Notes: generated by a model not told the origin, from the letters alone. 64,000 nucleotides of DNA from Calothrix brevissima NIES-22 (GCF_002367995.1 NZ_AP018207.1:372001-436000), one strand, 5' to 3'; positions 1 through 9,992 are shown, counted from the stretch's first letter. Numbers and translations: made by a program.

Positions 1-1802
1 TCGACTTTGAAAGTAACTGCGCCATTATCGGTAAATTTGATGGCATTTCCCAGCAAGTTAATTAATATTTGTCGTAACCGTTTTTCATCACTGCGAATTA
101 CTCGCGGTAGCTGCGGATGTGGTTCGTAAATAAAAGCAATACCTTTTTGCACGGCGCGAATCCGACAGATTTCCACAACTCCCGTTAAAAAAAACTTAAA
201 ATCAAAATCTGTATAATTTAATTCTAATTTTCGCGCTTCAATTTTTGATAAATCTAAAATATCGTTGATCAGCGTCAATAGATGAGAACCGCATTGATGG
301 ATAATTTTGATCCCATCTAGCTCAGTTGGCGCTAAACTTTGAGAACGCTCTAAGATTTGCGCATAACCTAAAATCCCATTTAAAGGCGTGCGTAATTCAT
401 GACTCATATTTGCCAAAAATTCACTTTTGGCTTGATTAGCAACATCAGCAGCGACTTTAGCAACTTCTAATTCTTTGGTGCGATCGCTCACTTTTTGTTC
501 TAATGTCTGAGAATATTCTTGAAGTTGCGCATTTGCTTGTTTCAGTTGCACTTGTTTATAAAAATTCGTCGTGACAATTGCAGAGATAATCAATGCTAGT
601 ACAGGTGTAACTGAAGGTATCCACCAACCTACTAAAAAGGCCATGTAGCTAGTACTGAGAATAATACAAGTTGCCAATGTAATTCCTAAGATAGGAAATC
701 CCCCTAGCCTTTGCTGACCAATCGATTTAAATTGTAGCAATTGCCAAGTCGCACCAGTACTCACAAAAGACCAGCAAAAAACCCATAGCCATTCTGCTGA
801 AGAAGACCAGACTCGGATTAAAGTGCGTCCATCTAGTGCAGCACTTAAAATCTGACTAATTAAATTGGCATGAATTATTACCCCTGCCATTCGTTCACCA
901 TCTGCTTGAAAATTACTAATATAACCAACGTTAAAAAAGTCATTAATGCTTTTGGCTGTCGTCCCAATTAAGACGATGCGATCGCGGATCAGTTCTGGCG
1001 CGACTTTATCTTTAAGTAAATCTCGCAATGTAACTGTATCAAATCGCTCAGAAAAACCTCGATAATTCAAAATAATTTGATAGCCGCCAAAATCTGCACC
1101 GCGATAACTAAATTCGTTACCCTTCAGGGGTGTAAATACAGCCTTACCTAACTGCAAATTATTCCCTTGTTCATCCAATGCTTTTAAGGAAATACCTTTA
1201 GGTTCCAAATACATCAAACTTAAGCGCGTTGCTAAACCTAAATAAATTTCGCCCTTGTCATCACCAACAGACAACAAGCCGCGCCGCACTTTTCCATCAG
1301 TATCTAAAACTAAATCGGCGAGGGCAACTTGATTGAGTTTAGCTAAGGTGGAGGGTGGGGCGACTCTATCCCCGACTAACTTTTTTACCCCAATCAAATT
1401 GGGTGTAGACTGCATCAGTTTAACTAGTTCTTGATTTCCGGGTTCTACGGGTAAATCTCGGTAAATATCCATACCAATAGCCGCCGGTTGCTGTGCTTTG
1501 AGCTTGGCGATCGCTTTTGCTAAGATAGCATCAGGAATCGGCCATTGACCCACCTGCGTAATGTCTTGTTCGTCAATTTTCACAACTAGAACCCGCTTTT
1601 CTGGTGGTTCTAGGGGACGCAAGGCAAAAAATTGCTCTAGAGTAGCCCATTCTAATAATTGAAAGAATCCAGCCATCTCCGCAGCAATAATACACATGGT
1701 AACGATGGGAGAGGCCATCAACATGCAACGCCATTGGGCTGACAGCATTAGCTGTATAATTAAAGACTTAAGTTTTTTTTGGATAAATGCACCCCAATAC
1801 AT
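1..1802 (-). CDS. CHASE2-domain sensor histidine kinase (3' end beyond window)
   Basis: Read by hand on the minus strand from ATG at 1802; open to position 1 (600 codons), so the C-terminus lies outside the window. An N-terminal membrane segment (about residues 25-45) precedes a CHASE2-type extracellular sensor region (about 55-310) containing VVKIDEQDI and [17 protein letters not shown]. Three predicted membrane helices (about 330-440) and a coiled coil follow. HisKA then carries [15 protein letters not shown], with the phospho-accepting His near residue 468. The ATPase N-box ([10 protein letters not shown]) lies at about 580, so most of HATPase_c is cut off. It starts 23 bp after the DUF928 gene on the same strand, suggesting one transcript. 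The stimulus is unknown. Confidence 0.9.
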   Translation of the reverse strand, partial: MYWGAFIQKKLKSLIIQLMLSAQWRCMLMASPIVTMCIIAAEMAGFFQLLEWATLEQFFALRPLEPPEKRVLVVKIDEQDITQVGQWPIPDAILAKAIAKLKAQQPAAIGMDIYRDLPVEPGNQELVKLMQSTPNLIGVKKLVGDRVAPPSTLAKLNQVALADLVLDTDGKVRRGLLSVGDDKGEIYLGLATRLSLMYLEPKGISLKALDEQGNNLQLGKAVFTPLKGNEFSYRGADFGGYQIILNYRGFSERFDTVTLRDLLKDKVAPELIRDRIVLIGTTAKSINDFFNVGYISNFQADGERMAGVIIHANLISQILSAALDGRTLIRVWSSSAEWLWVFCWSFVSTGATWQLLQFKSIGQQRLGGFPILGITLATCIILSTSYMAFLVGWWIPSVTPVLALIISAIVTTNFYKQVQLKQANAQLQEYSQTLEQKVSDRTKELEVAKVAADVANQAKSEFLANMSHELRTPLNGILGYAQILERSQSLAPTELDGIKIIHQCGSHLLTLINDILDLSKIEARKLELNYTDFDFKFFLTGVVEICRIRAVQKGIAFIYEPHPQLPRVIRSDEKRLRQILINLLGNAIKFTDNGAVTFKV

Positions 1803-1825
1803 AACTGTTAAATTACATCCCTCGA

Positions 1826-2557
1826 TTAATTAATCAGAGGTGCATTAGCGATCGCACTCAGGTTGACTGACTTCAAAAGTCCTTCCCAAGCTTCATTTAG
1901 CGCTGGATTATTCGGTTGCGATCGTTTTAATTGTGCCAGGTTAGAAAGTGAATCGTACCAAATCCCAGTCTCGGCTAATCGAGAAATTAAATCTAAGGAA
2001 ACAGGTTTATTTAGCTGAGTTGTCAAACTACTGTTAGCTTCCACGCGACGAATCCAGCCACTTACCCAAGGACTATCCGGTTCTAACTCTTCGGTGCAAA
2101 TTATCACTAAAGACCATTTATAATTTTTACCTGTCTTGAGTGCGGGAACTGAAGCCGGAATTTTTACTTGCATTACCCCTGGTTTATTAGGTAACGATAC
2201 ATTTGTCCGGTAACTATATTTACTATCTTCTGTTTGTAAAGTAAATAATGCTGTTTTGGCAGTAGTTGTTGGAATATAGACAAATATAGTCGGACGTTCT
2301 GCCACTGTATAACCAATATTAGTTGTTGGTATCAATGGTGTGATGGATGTACTAGTAGTTGCTTGTGTCGCAAAGCCACACAAATTACCTTCTCTAGAGG
2401 CTCCTCCAGATGAGCTTTTAGGGGCTTGCGCTCCTGGTGGTTTAAAAGTTACACCTGCTATAGTTGGCGCTACTGAGAGAGCTAGAAAAGAACTGGAAAT
2501 TAAAAGTGCTATTCCTAACAATGGGTATCGAAACAGTGATTTGTTGTTTTTATACAT
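1826..2557 (-). CDS. DUF928 family secreted protein
   Basis: 243 residues with an N-terminal signal peptide or anchor (hydrophobic stretch about 12-33, [15 protein letters not shown]). The DUF928 hallmark follows: a Pro/Gly-rich segment ([20 protein letters not shown]) ending in a Cys-containing turn. The rest reads as a beta-rich periplasmic domain ending in a helical tail ([10 protein letters not shown]). DUF928 has no established biochemical function; in cyanobacteria it often sits beside CHASE2 sensors, as here, where the kinase begins 23 bp downstream. I infer an extracytoplasmic partner or accessory of that sensor. Start chosen because the signal peptide follows it directly. Confidence 0.85.
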   Translation of the reverse strand: MYKNNKSLFRYPLLGIALLISSSFLALSVAPTIAGVTFKPPGAQAPKSSSGGASREGNLCGFATQATTSTSITPLIPTTNIGYTVAERPTIFVYIPTTTAKTALFTLQTEDSKYSYRTNVSLPNKPGVMQVKIPASVPALKTGKNYKWSLVIICTEELEPDSPWVSGWIRRVEANSSLTTQLNKPVSLDLISRLAETGIWYDSLSNLAQLKRSQPNNPALNEAWEGLLKSVNLSAIANAPLIN

Positions 2558-3520
2558 AAACTAATTTATCTGTCTTAGCGTTTTTGACAAGGTAACTAAT
2601 TGTCAAGCTTGTCAACAGAACTATCCACGAAATATTAATACTCTATGGTTTTTATTTTTTAATAGCCAACAGTGCAATTACGGAAATATTTTATGATGAA
2701 AAGCCTGAAATTATTTATTGAAAAATTTTCAGATTATTTCCTGAAAATTGATAGATTTATCGGTTTAATATGTAGCATACAACCCTTTGTTTACAATGAA
2801 TATAGCAGATATTGTCAATAAATTATTTATTGAAAAATTTATCTATTTTCTAAGTTTTAGATTTAAAAAAAATATGGGTGTTCTACAAAATTTCATGAAG
2901 GTTTTGACGCTAAAGCAAAGACTATTTAAAATCAGAATATTTTGGGGTAATTATGGTCAAAATATAGATAATTGCTAGTATATCTCTAAAAACCGAGGAA
3001 AATATGAGGATAGCAATAATTATCTAAAAATATTTATCTTACCCAGTCTAATCGTCAAATAGCGGTTTTCCTGATGTCTCCAAAACAGCTTCACAGTAAG
3101 GAAAAACGCTTTCTCGATTGCTGTGTTCTTCGTGATAGTTGTACAGTTCACTCAATTTACTTGCTGCTAGTGTTTGATTGAGAATTAATTAAAAATTGAT
3201 TTTTACTAGATTTTACATCTGTAATTTACCAGAGTCAGGTAATTTTTTGCTGACATAACGACAATTTTGAGTTCAGTATTTTCCGCAGTATATCTTCATA
3301 AATTCTCTATCTCATCATAATTAGCACCCAAAAATTTACTATTTATTTACCACACAATTCTGAAAAACTATGAAAATCTCTCCTCTAGCCTAAGCGCCCC
3401 TATTTCCAAGTTAGGATTTCTTGATTATTCAGTATTTCAGGATTTTTACCAACTTTTATAGCTTCTAAGTTGGTAAAGTATGAATTAGTTAATCAAAAAA
3501 TCTTGAGATACTTACTGTAC
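2558..3520. other. AT-rich intergenic region
   Basis: Nearly 1 kb between the divergent DUF928 and modA genes. It holds a direct repeat of about 18 bp (core ttatttattgaaaaattt near 2712 and 2822), a possible decayed coding fragment on the minus strand (listed separately), and little else. A 63-codon plus-strand reading frame at 2787-2978 is AT-driven, lacks a ribosome site and resembles nothing I know. Promoters for both flanking genes must lie here, but I could not define one. Confidence 0.6.
3048..3188 (-). pseudogene. possible coding remnant (no start codon)
   Basis: The minus strand reads about 45 codons without interruption to a TAG at 3048-3050. The composition is protein-like (SELYNYHEEHSNRES, then VFPYCEAVLETSGKPLFDD) with an in-frame stop just upstream and no start codon. 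It contrasts with the AT-rich junk around it. I read it as the surviving C-terminal end of a decayed gene; family not recognised. Confidence 0.35.
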
Positions 3521-3991
3521 ATGCATACTAAACGTATCTTGGCTTTTGTGGGTTGGATGCTGGCTGCTTTGGTACTTTTGATTGCTTGTAATCAAACAAG
3601 TACGCCTAACCCAACAGCCTCGGCAGCAAGTTTAACAATATCAGCAGCAGCTAGCTTAAAAGATGCGCTCCAAGAAATCAAGCCGCTTTATGCTAAACAG
3701 CAGCCACAGGTGAAACTCACCTATAATTTTGGTTCTTCAGGTGCTTTACAACAACAAATCGAACAAGGTGCAGCTGTGGATGTTTTTATCTCAGCAGCAA
3801 ATAAGCAGATGGATGCGTTAACGCAAAAAGGTTTGTTAGTTGATAGTAGCCGCAAAGATTTGTTGAAAAATGAATTAGTGTTAATTGTGCCCCAACAGGC
3901 TCAGAATATCCAAGATTTTCCCGATTTAGCTAATCCCAAAGTAAAAAAAATTGCTTTAGGCGAACCAAAAAGCAAGGTAATTGGTCAATAG
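3521..3991 (+). pseudogene. modA: truncated molybdate ABC transporter substrate-binding protein
   Basis: 156 residues from ATG at 3521; an in-frame ATG at 3470 would add 17 residues ahead of the signal peptide and is less likely. A lipoprotein signal peptide ends in the lipobox LLIACN, followed by the ModA N-lobe: ISAAASLKDAL, FGSSGALQQQIEQGA, VDVFISAANKQMDAL and KNELVLIVP. The frame stops right after IALGEPKS, where a full ModA (about 250-260 residues) continues with its second lobe. From there the DNA becomes heptanucleotide repeat. About 100 C-terminal residues are missing and not found before modBC, so the product is probably non-functional. Molybdate or tungstate uptake may then depend on another binding protein. 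Confidence 0.85.
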
Positions 3992-4040
3992 TCAATGGTC
4001 AATGGTCAATAGTCAATAGTCAATAGTCAATAGTCAATGC
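3983..4040. repeat. heptanucleotide STRR (TCAATAG/TCAATGG units)
   Basis: About eight tandem 7-bp units, alternating tcaatag and tcaatgg, begin exactly where the modA homology ends and supply its stop codon. Same class as the other GTCAACA/GTCATTT-type STRRs in the window. Confidence 0.9.
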
Positions 4041-4088
4041 TCATTTGTTATTAGGGGCTAGTTTATTGAGAATTATCGTTGATCGGTG

Positions 4089-4151
4089 TAGGGGCGGGTT
4101 TATTTGGATCTTTGTGAATAAATGAGGATATCGGTGAACCCGCCCGTACAG
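4089..4151. repeat. palindromic dispersed repeat (gggcgggttta / gaacccgccc), copy 1
   Basis: A 63-bp element with complementary ends (ggggcgggttta and gaacccgcccgtacag). A close copy lies at 33151-33214, and a distant cousin with core gggcgcgg/ccgcgcccgtacag at 53792-53818. It sits in the gap created by the loss of the 3' half of modA. Confidence 0.75.
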
Positions 4152-4235
4152 TTGTTATTGGTCATTTATCAATAGTTATGGTTGGAAATTGATTTAATTT
4201 TTGTAATTTTGAATTGTGAATTGTGAATTGTGATT

Positions 4236-6050
4236 ATGCCTCAAGATTTATCGCCGCTTTGGATATCATTGAAAACATCGTTATTAGCGACGTTTATTAC
4301 TTTTTTTATTGGGATTGCTACTGCCTATTGGATGTTGGAATATCGCGGTAAGGCAAAATCATTAATTGAGGGTGTGTTGATTGCACCGTTGATTTTACCG
4401 CCTACAGTGGTGGGCTTTTTATTACTGCTGTTTTTTGGGAAAAATGGCCCTGTTGGGCAGTTGATGAATAAATTTGATTTTACTATTGTCTTTACTTGGT
4501 ATGGGGCTGCGATCGCGGCTACTGTGGTTTCTTTTCCGTTAATGTATAAAACTGCACTAGGAGCTTTTGAACAGATTGATAAAAATCTGCTGCGGGTGGC
4601 GAAAACTCTTGGTGCTTCGGAAAGTAAGATATTTTGGCGAATTAGTTTACCTTTAGCTTTACCGGGAATTATCGCGGCGACAACTCTGGCTTTTGCGCGC
4701 GCTTTGGGGGAATTTGGCGCAACTTTAATGTTAGCTGGGAATATTCCTGGACAAACTCAGACGATACCAATGGCGATTTATTTTGCTGTGGAAGCCGGCG
4801 CAATGAATGAAGCCTGGTTTTGGGCGATCGCAATTATGGTAATTTCTCTATCGGGTATTATTATTGCTAATTTATGGGAGGAAGGTAAGCGGATTGGGGG
4901 ACGACAAGGGGGACAAGGAGGACAAGGAGGACAAGGAGGACAAGGAAGTGAAGTTTCTGTGATGTCTGCTTCATCTTCGCCTGTGGGGTTATTTGTAGAT
5001 ATTGAAAAACAATTATCGAGTTTTCATCTGCAAGTTACCTTTAATACCGATAATCTTCCCTTGGGTTTATTGGGGGGATCTGGGGCGGGTAAAAGTATGA
5101 TTCTGCGCTGTATTGCGGGGATAGAAACACCTACTAAAGGGCGGATAGTTTTAAATGGGAGAGTATTGTATGATTCGGAACAAGGAATTAATTTACCTAG
5201 TCGCGATCGCCGGATTGGTTTTTTAGTACAGAATTATGCGCTGTTTCCTCACTTGACTGTGGCGGAAAATATCGCTTTTGGCTTACCCCAAGGATTATCT
5301 CACAGCAGTATTCGGGTACAATTAGAACAGCAATTAATCGCTATGCAGTTACAAGGATTAGGCGATCGCTATCCACACCAACTGTCTGGGGGACAGCAAC
5401 AACGGGTAGCTTTAGCTAGGGCTTTGGCTAGTAAACCGGAAGCGTTACTGTTAGATGAGCCTTTTTCGGCTCTGGATACATATTTGCGCAGTCAGTTAGA
5501 ACAGCAAATGATGGAAACCCTTGCAGATTACCAAGGCGTTACTTTGTTTGTGACTCATAATATGGAAGAAGCTTACCGCATTTGTCCGAATTTGCTAGTT
5601 TTGGAACATGGTAATGCAATACAACATGATTCCAAACATGAGATTTTTGAGCATCCTGTCTCTGCAACTGTGGCGCAAATTACTGGCTGTAAAAATATCT
5701 CGCGGGGGCGACTTTTACAACCTTCACAAGTAGAAGCGAGTGATTGGGGTTGTACTTTACAAGTTTTAGCAGCAAATCCTAGAGATTTAGCTTACATTGG
5801 GATTCGTGCCCATCAGATAGCCTTTACCAACAATCTTCAACAAGAAAATACATTTCCCTGCTGGTTGGTAAGAACTAGTGAAACACCCCATCGCATGAGT
5901 TTGTTTTTAAAGTTGCATTCTCCCGCTACTAGTCCCCATGACTATCATCTCCAAGCAGAGGTTTTTAAAGAAAAATGGCTAACGATGAAAGATCAGCCGT
6001 TTCCTTGGTATGTGCATTTAGATCCTTTGCGGTTAATGCTGATGGATTGA
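4236..6050 (+). CDS. modBC: molybdate ABC transporter, fused permease-ATPase (ModB-ModC)
   Basis: About 604 residues from ATG at 4236 (a GTG two codons earlier is possible). ModB part, residues 1-218: five to six membrane helices with the EAA coupling loop (AKTLGASESKIFWRISLPLA, about 122-141). ModC part from about 255: Walker A GGSGAGKS (about 280-287), Q-loop FLVQNYALF, signature LSGGQQQR (about 383), Walker B LLLDEPFSALD, H-loop FVTHNMEE, then a C-terminal TOBE-like molybdate-binding region. ModB-ModC fusions are known in cyanobacteria. The linker (about 221-237) is a run of Gly-Gln-Gly encoded by the same 9-bp repeat seen between genes. Upstream modA is truncated, so the importer may lack its cognate binding protein. 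Confidence 0.95.
   Translation: MPQDLSPLWISLKTSLLATFITFFIGIATAYWMLEYRGKAKSLIEGVLIAPLILPPTVVGFLLLLFFGKNGPVGQLMNKFDFTIVFTWYGAAIAATVVSFPLMYKTALGAFEQIDKNLLRVAKTLGASESKIFWRISLPLALPGIIAATTLAFARALGEFGATLMLAGNIPGQTQTIPMAIYFAVEAGAMNEAWFWAIAIMVISLSGIIIANLWEEGKRIGGRQGGQGGQGGQGGQGSEVSVMSASSSPVGLFVDIEKQLSSFHLQVTFNTDNLPLGLLGGSGAGKSMILRCIAGIETPTKGRIVLNGRVLYDSEQGINLPSRDRRIGFLVQNYALFPHLTVAENIAFGLPQGLSHSSIRVQLEQQLIAMQLQGLGDRYPHQLSGGQQQRVALARALASKPEALLLDEPFSALDTYLRSQLEQQMMETLADYQGVTLFVTHNMEEAYRICPNLLVLEHGNAIQHDSKHEIFEHPVSATVAQITGCKNISRGRLLQPSQVEASDWGCTLQVLAANPRDLAYIGIRAHQIAFTNNLQQENTFPCWLVRTSETPHRMSLFLKLHSPATSPHDYHLQAEVFKEKWLTMKDQPFPWYVHLDPLRLMLMD
4898..4948 (+). repeat. in-frame 9-bp STRR inside modBC
   Basis: About five units of ggacaagga encode Gly-Gln-Gly repeats in the inter-domain linker. 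The reverse complement, tccttgtcc, is the unit of intergenic arrays such as 45401-45450 and 28050-28090. Confidence 0.9.
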
Positions 6051-6602
6051 GACCAATATGAGAGTGCTATAGTTGTGAGTATCTAGGCGATCGAGTAATA
6101 ACCCTCCTCCTAACTCACACCTTTTATAACCTTTATATAGCAAGGCTTTTAGCCAAACCAGGAAAATGTGTTTATTTCATTCGTTACCTGGGGAGTTGAA
6201 TACTTTTGAATGCGTGACTTTTGACTTCCCTTAGTATCAGAATTTCTCCTGAGACTCTGTTGTTGTGGTGCGTCTCTGTGGGATACTCAGATTTTCACCG
6301 TAAATTTATGTATTTGCAAAGTAAAATACACAACTGTGTCGCTGTTAGCGCTTAAAATAAATACAATTGGCTTTTGCAGATTTTCAATGCTATAAATTAG
6401 TCAATTATTTATCACTAAAGGCTCTAATTGAGTCGTGATTTTTTACACAAGTAGAAGGCTGAACATTTCCGGCAAATTTTCCTATCAAAGATAGTATTTG
6501 GGAAAAATATTATCAGATAACCCCTTATGGAAACATCCACAAGGGGAGGAAAAATATTGTTCTTTAACCCCTTGTTTTCAGCCTCTTTTGTTAAGTTATT
6601 TT
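6051..6602. other. intergenic region ahead of the hybrid kinase
   Basis: About 550 bp of AT-rich DNA. The upstream reading frame (GTG/ATG from 6498) joins the kinase in frame, but its 35 residues are low in family character, so I leave it as leader. No convincing terminator or operator found. Confidence 0.5.
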
Positions 6603-9600
6603 ATGACACAATCTTCCTGTCTAACTATTTTGCTCATTGACGATCGCACTGCAGAATGGATGAATTTTCGTCAATATTTGCAACAGGATAGTATATATAC
6701 GTATAAAATTTTGCAGTTTGAGACAGGGAAACAAGCAATTGTTTGGTGTCAACAAGAGAGTGCAGATGTAATTTTGCTAAATTTTTTATTACCTGATGGT
6801 AATGGGCTGGAGTTGTTGGGGAAATTAAGGGAGAGTTGCAGCAATAGACAAACAGCAATCATCCTGTTAACAGAACATGAAGATATAGAGATTGCTGTTC
6901 GGGCGATGAAAAACGGGGCGCAAGATTGCTTAATCAAAAATCAGTTGACACCAGCAACTTTACATGCAGCAATTCATGATGCGCTCAAACACAGACATCG
7001 AATTTGGCAGTTAGAACAAAGTCGCTCACAACAACAATTAATTGCGGCGATCGCTTTACGAATCCGTCAGTCACTCAAGCTTCAAGATATTTTAGCAGTC
7101 ACAACCGAAGAAGTACGGAAATTTTTACAAGTAGACCGGGTAATAGTCTATAAATTTAACTCAGATATGAGTGGAACTGTGGTGTCGGAGTCAGTTCTAG
7201 CAGGCTGGAAGGTAAGTTTAGCAACACAGATTCAGGATACCTGCTTTCAACGGGGAACGGGCGTTGAATATCGTCAAGGCAAAACTAGGGCGATCGATAA
7301 TATTTATGAAGCAGGCTTAACAGATTGTCATTTACAGCTATTAGAGCAATTTGAAGTCAAAGCGAATTTAGTAGTACCAATTTTGGTGAGAAATCGCCTA
7401 TGGGGATTATTAATTGCGCACCAATGTCATGCAACTAGACAATGGGATGCATTGGAATTGGAATTGTTGGATCAACTAGCAGTACAAATAGCGATCGCAA
7501 TTCAACAAGCTAGTGCTTATGAAATAGCACAAACCCAGATGGAGGAGCGCAAACGCACTGAGAAAACTCTCAGGGAAAGTGTAGAGCGATTTCGCAGCAC
7601 CTTTGAGCAAGCAGCAGTAGGCATCAGTCATATACTATTAAGCGGGCAATTCTTGCGGGTTAACCAACGATTTTGTGAGATTACCGGATACCGCCAGTCG
7701 GAATTGATGAACTTAACTTTCCAAGAAATTACTCATCCAGACGATTTAGTAGCAGATTTACAACAATTACAAATGCTGCTATCAGGTACAATTGATACCT
7801 ATTCAATGGATAAACGCTATATTCGCAAAGATAGGTCAATTATCTGGATTAAACTGACCGTTTCTTTAGTCCATGATACTTTACATCATCCACAATACCT
7901 AATTAGCGTGATTGAGGACATCAGCCAGCGTAAACAGGCAGAAATTGCCCTGCTGGCAAGTGAAGCTAGGTTTCAGGCATTTATGAATTATAGTCCCACA
8001 GCTTCCTGGATTACTGATGGAGAAGGTAGGATTGTTTATGTGAGTCAAACTTATCTCCATACCTTTCAACTTCCAGCTAACACTGTAGAGGATGTAATTG
8101 GCAAAACAGTTTTTGATTTGTATCCGGTAGAAATTGCCCAACAGTTTTTTGATAATATTCGGCTGGTGGCGCAAACTCAACAAGTTTTGGAAACTGTGGA
8201 AAAAGCTCCTAGAATATATAGCACAATCGGAGATTTTTTAGTTTACAAATTTCCTTTGCCAGACACATCAGGGCAATATTTAATTGGTGGTGTGGCTGTT
8301 GATATTACCGAACGAATTCTTGCAGAACAAGCATTGCTACAACTAAATCAAGAACTGGAACAGCGAGTTGAAATCCGCACCGCAGCTTTGCAAGAAAGCG
8401 AACGCCGCTATGCAGCTTTAACAGAAGCAGCGCCAGTTGCTATTTTTCGAGTGAATAATGCTGGTGATTGTATATATGCTAATGATTATTGGACTCACCT
8501 AGCAGGTAGGGGAGCAAAAGCCGCATTAGGTAAAGGCTGGGTAGAGATATTGCATCCAGACGATCGCGATCGCATTGTTAGACAGTGGGGAGAATGGTAT
8601 CAATCATATCAACCAGGACAAATTTATATCAACGAAGGCAGATTTTTGCATCCAGATGGCAATATTACTTGGTTTTACTGCCAGATATTAGCCGAAACTG
8701 ATGAAGATGACAAAATCACTGGCTATATCGGCACATTAACAGATATCACCGAACGCCAACAAGCGGAAGCAAAACTTCACCAAATCAACGAGGAACTTAC
8801 TCAAGCTAATATTGAACTAGCTAGGGCTACTCGCCTTAAAGATGAATTTTTGGCGAATATGAGCCATGAGTTGCGTACACCGCTAAATGCGATTTTGGGT
8901 ATGTCGGAAGCATTTCACGAAGGTGTATTAGGTGAAATTAATCACCAGCAAGCAACAGCGATCGCGACTATTGAGCGCAGTGGCAGGCATTTACTAGAAT
9001 TGATCGATGACATCCTTGATTTAGCTAAAATTGAATCGGGTAAACTAGAACTGCAACTCAGTGACAGTTCCATTAAAAGTCTGTGCCATAGCAGTTTGTT
9101 GTTTGTGCAACAGCTAGCATTAAATAAGAATATTCGCTTGATGACTGATATTGCCGAGTCTTTAGGTAGTATACAAGCCGACGAGCGCCGTCTGCGTCAG
9201 GTACTCATCAACTTACTTAGCAATGCCATCAAGTTTACGCCAGCCGGGGGTGTAGTAACCCTTAAGGTATATTTGGATGCAGCAGAGGGGGAAAATTCAC
9301 CATCTTCAGTTCCCCAGGTGAATTTTACTGTGAGTGATACTGGTATTGGCATCGCCTCTGAAGATATTCACAAATTGTTTCAGCCTTTTATACAGTTGGA
9401 TAGCAATCTCAACCGCCATTACAATGGCACTGGTTTAGGTTTGGCATTAGTACAGCGCATTACTACTTTACATGGTGGTACAGTCTCAGTTACCAGTCAG
9501 GTAGGAGAAGGGAGTTGTTTTACTGTGCGCATTCCCTACGTTAGCAGCGATCGCAATTCTCCAACTATGCAGGAAGTACAATCTCCTAGCTCTGGGATAT

Positions 9601-9992
9601 CGTCAGCGATCGCGGTCATACCAAATACCTCTGCTTTGATTTTATTAGTAGAAGACAATCAAGCCAATATCACTACAATGGCTAACTATTTGCAACATCG
9701 CGGCTATCGTTTAGCGATCGCAAATAATGGACGCCAAGCCATTGAGCAAATTTATACTCAACATCCACACCTGATTTTAATGGATATTCAAATGCCAGAA
9801 ATGGACGGATTACAAGCCATTCAGCGCATTCGCGAGGATGTTCAATTTAATCATGTTCCCATAATTGCTTTAACGGCGCTAGCTATGCCAGGCGATCGCG
9901 AAACTTGTCTAGCAGCTGGCGCTAATGAATATTTAACTAAGCCAGTTAGACTGCGACATCTAATCGCCACAATTCAACAACTGTTAACATAG
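6603..9992 (+). CDS. hybrid histidine kinase with DXCF-type cyanobacteriochrome GAF domain
   Basis: 1129 residues from ATG at 6603 (MTQSSCLTILLIDD, a normal receiver start); an in-frame start at 6498 would add 35 residues. Domains: REC (8-125), GAF (about 150-310), three PAS domains with PAC motifs (about 335-445, 455-575, 600-720), HisKA (MSHELRTP, His755), HATPase_c (NLLSNAIKFT, DTGIGI, GTGLGLAL), C-terminal REC with Asp1061 (LILMDIQMPEMDG). The GAF has the bilin-binding Cys242-His243 (TDCHLQLLEQF) and a DXCF motif (QDTCFQRG, Cys214). The 28-residue Cys spacing equals that of TePixJ, so bilin binding and blue-absorbing photochemistry are a reasonable inference. The first REC reads VILLNFLLPDGNG: Asn60 replaces the phospho-acceptor Asp, so it is probably a pseudo-receiver. 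Confidence 0.9.
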   Translation: MTQSSCLTILLIDDRTAEWMNFRQYLQQDSIYTYKILQFETGKQAIVWCQQESADVILLNFLLPDGNGLELLGKLRESCSNRQTAIILLTEHEDIEIAVRAMKNGAQDCLIKNQLTPATLHAAIHDALKHRHRIWQLEQSRSQQQLIAAIALRIRQSLKLQDILAVTTEEVRKFLQVDRVIVYKFNSDMSGTVVSESVLAGWKVSLATQIQDTCFQRGTGVEYRQGKTRAIDNIYEAGLTDCHLQLLEQFEVKANLVVPILVRNRLWGLLIAHQCHATRQWDALELELLDQLAVQIAIAIQQASAYEIAQTQMEERKRTEKTLRESVERFRSTFEQAAVGISHILLSGQFLRVNQRFCEITGYRQSELMNLTFQEITHPDDLVADLQQLQMLLSGTIDTYSMDKRYIRKDRSIIWIKLTVSLVHDTLHHPQYLISVIEDISQRKQAEIALLASEARFQAFMNYSPTASWITDGEGRIVYVSQTYLHTFQLPANTVEDVIGKTVFDLYPVEIAQQFFDNIRLVAQTQQVLETVEKAPRIYSTIGDFLVYKFPLPDTSGQYLIGGVAVDITERILAEQALLQLNQELEQRVEIRTAALQESERRYAALTEAAPVAIFRVNNAGDCIYANDYWTHLAGRGAKAALGKGWVEILHPDDRDRIVRQWGEWYQSYQPGQIYINEGRFLHPDGNITWFYCQILAETDEDDKITGYIGTLTDITERQQAEAKLHQINEELTQANIELARATRLKDEFLANMSHELRTPLNAILGMSEAFHEGVLGEINHQQATAIATIERSGRHLLELIDDILDLAKIESGKLELQLSDSSIKSLCHSSLLFVQQLALNKNIRLMTDIAESLGSIQADERRLRQVLINLLSNAIKFTPAGGVVTLKVYLDAAEGENSPSSVPQVNFTVSDTGIGIASEDIHKLFQPFIQLDSNLNRHYNGTGLGLALVQRITTLHGGTVSVTSQVGEGSCFTVRIPYVSSDRNSPTMQEVQSPSSGISSAIAVIPNTSALILLVEDNQANITTMANYLQHRGYRLAIANNGRQAIEQIYTQHPHLILMDIQMPEMDGLQAIQRIREDVQFNHVPIIALTALAMPGDRETCLAAGANEYLTKPVRLRHLIATIQQLLT

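Noticed and set aside
2787-2978. 63-codon frame in the AT-rich DUF928-modA gap
   Set aside because: Lys/Phe/Asn-rich composition expected from AT-rich DNA, no ribosome site.
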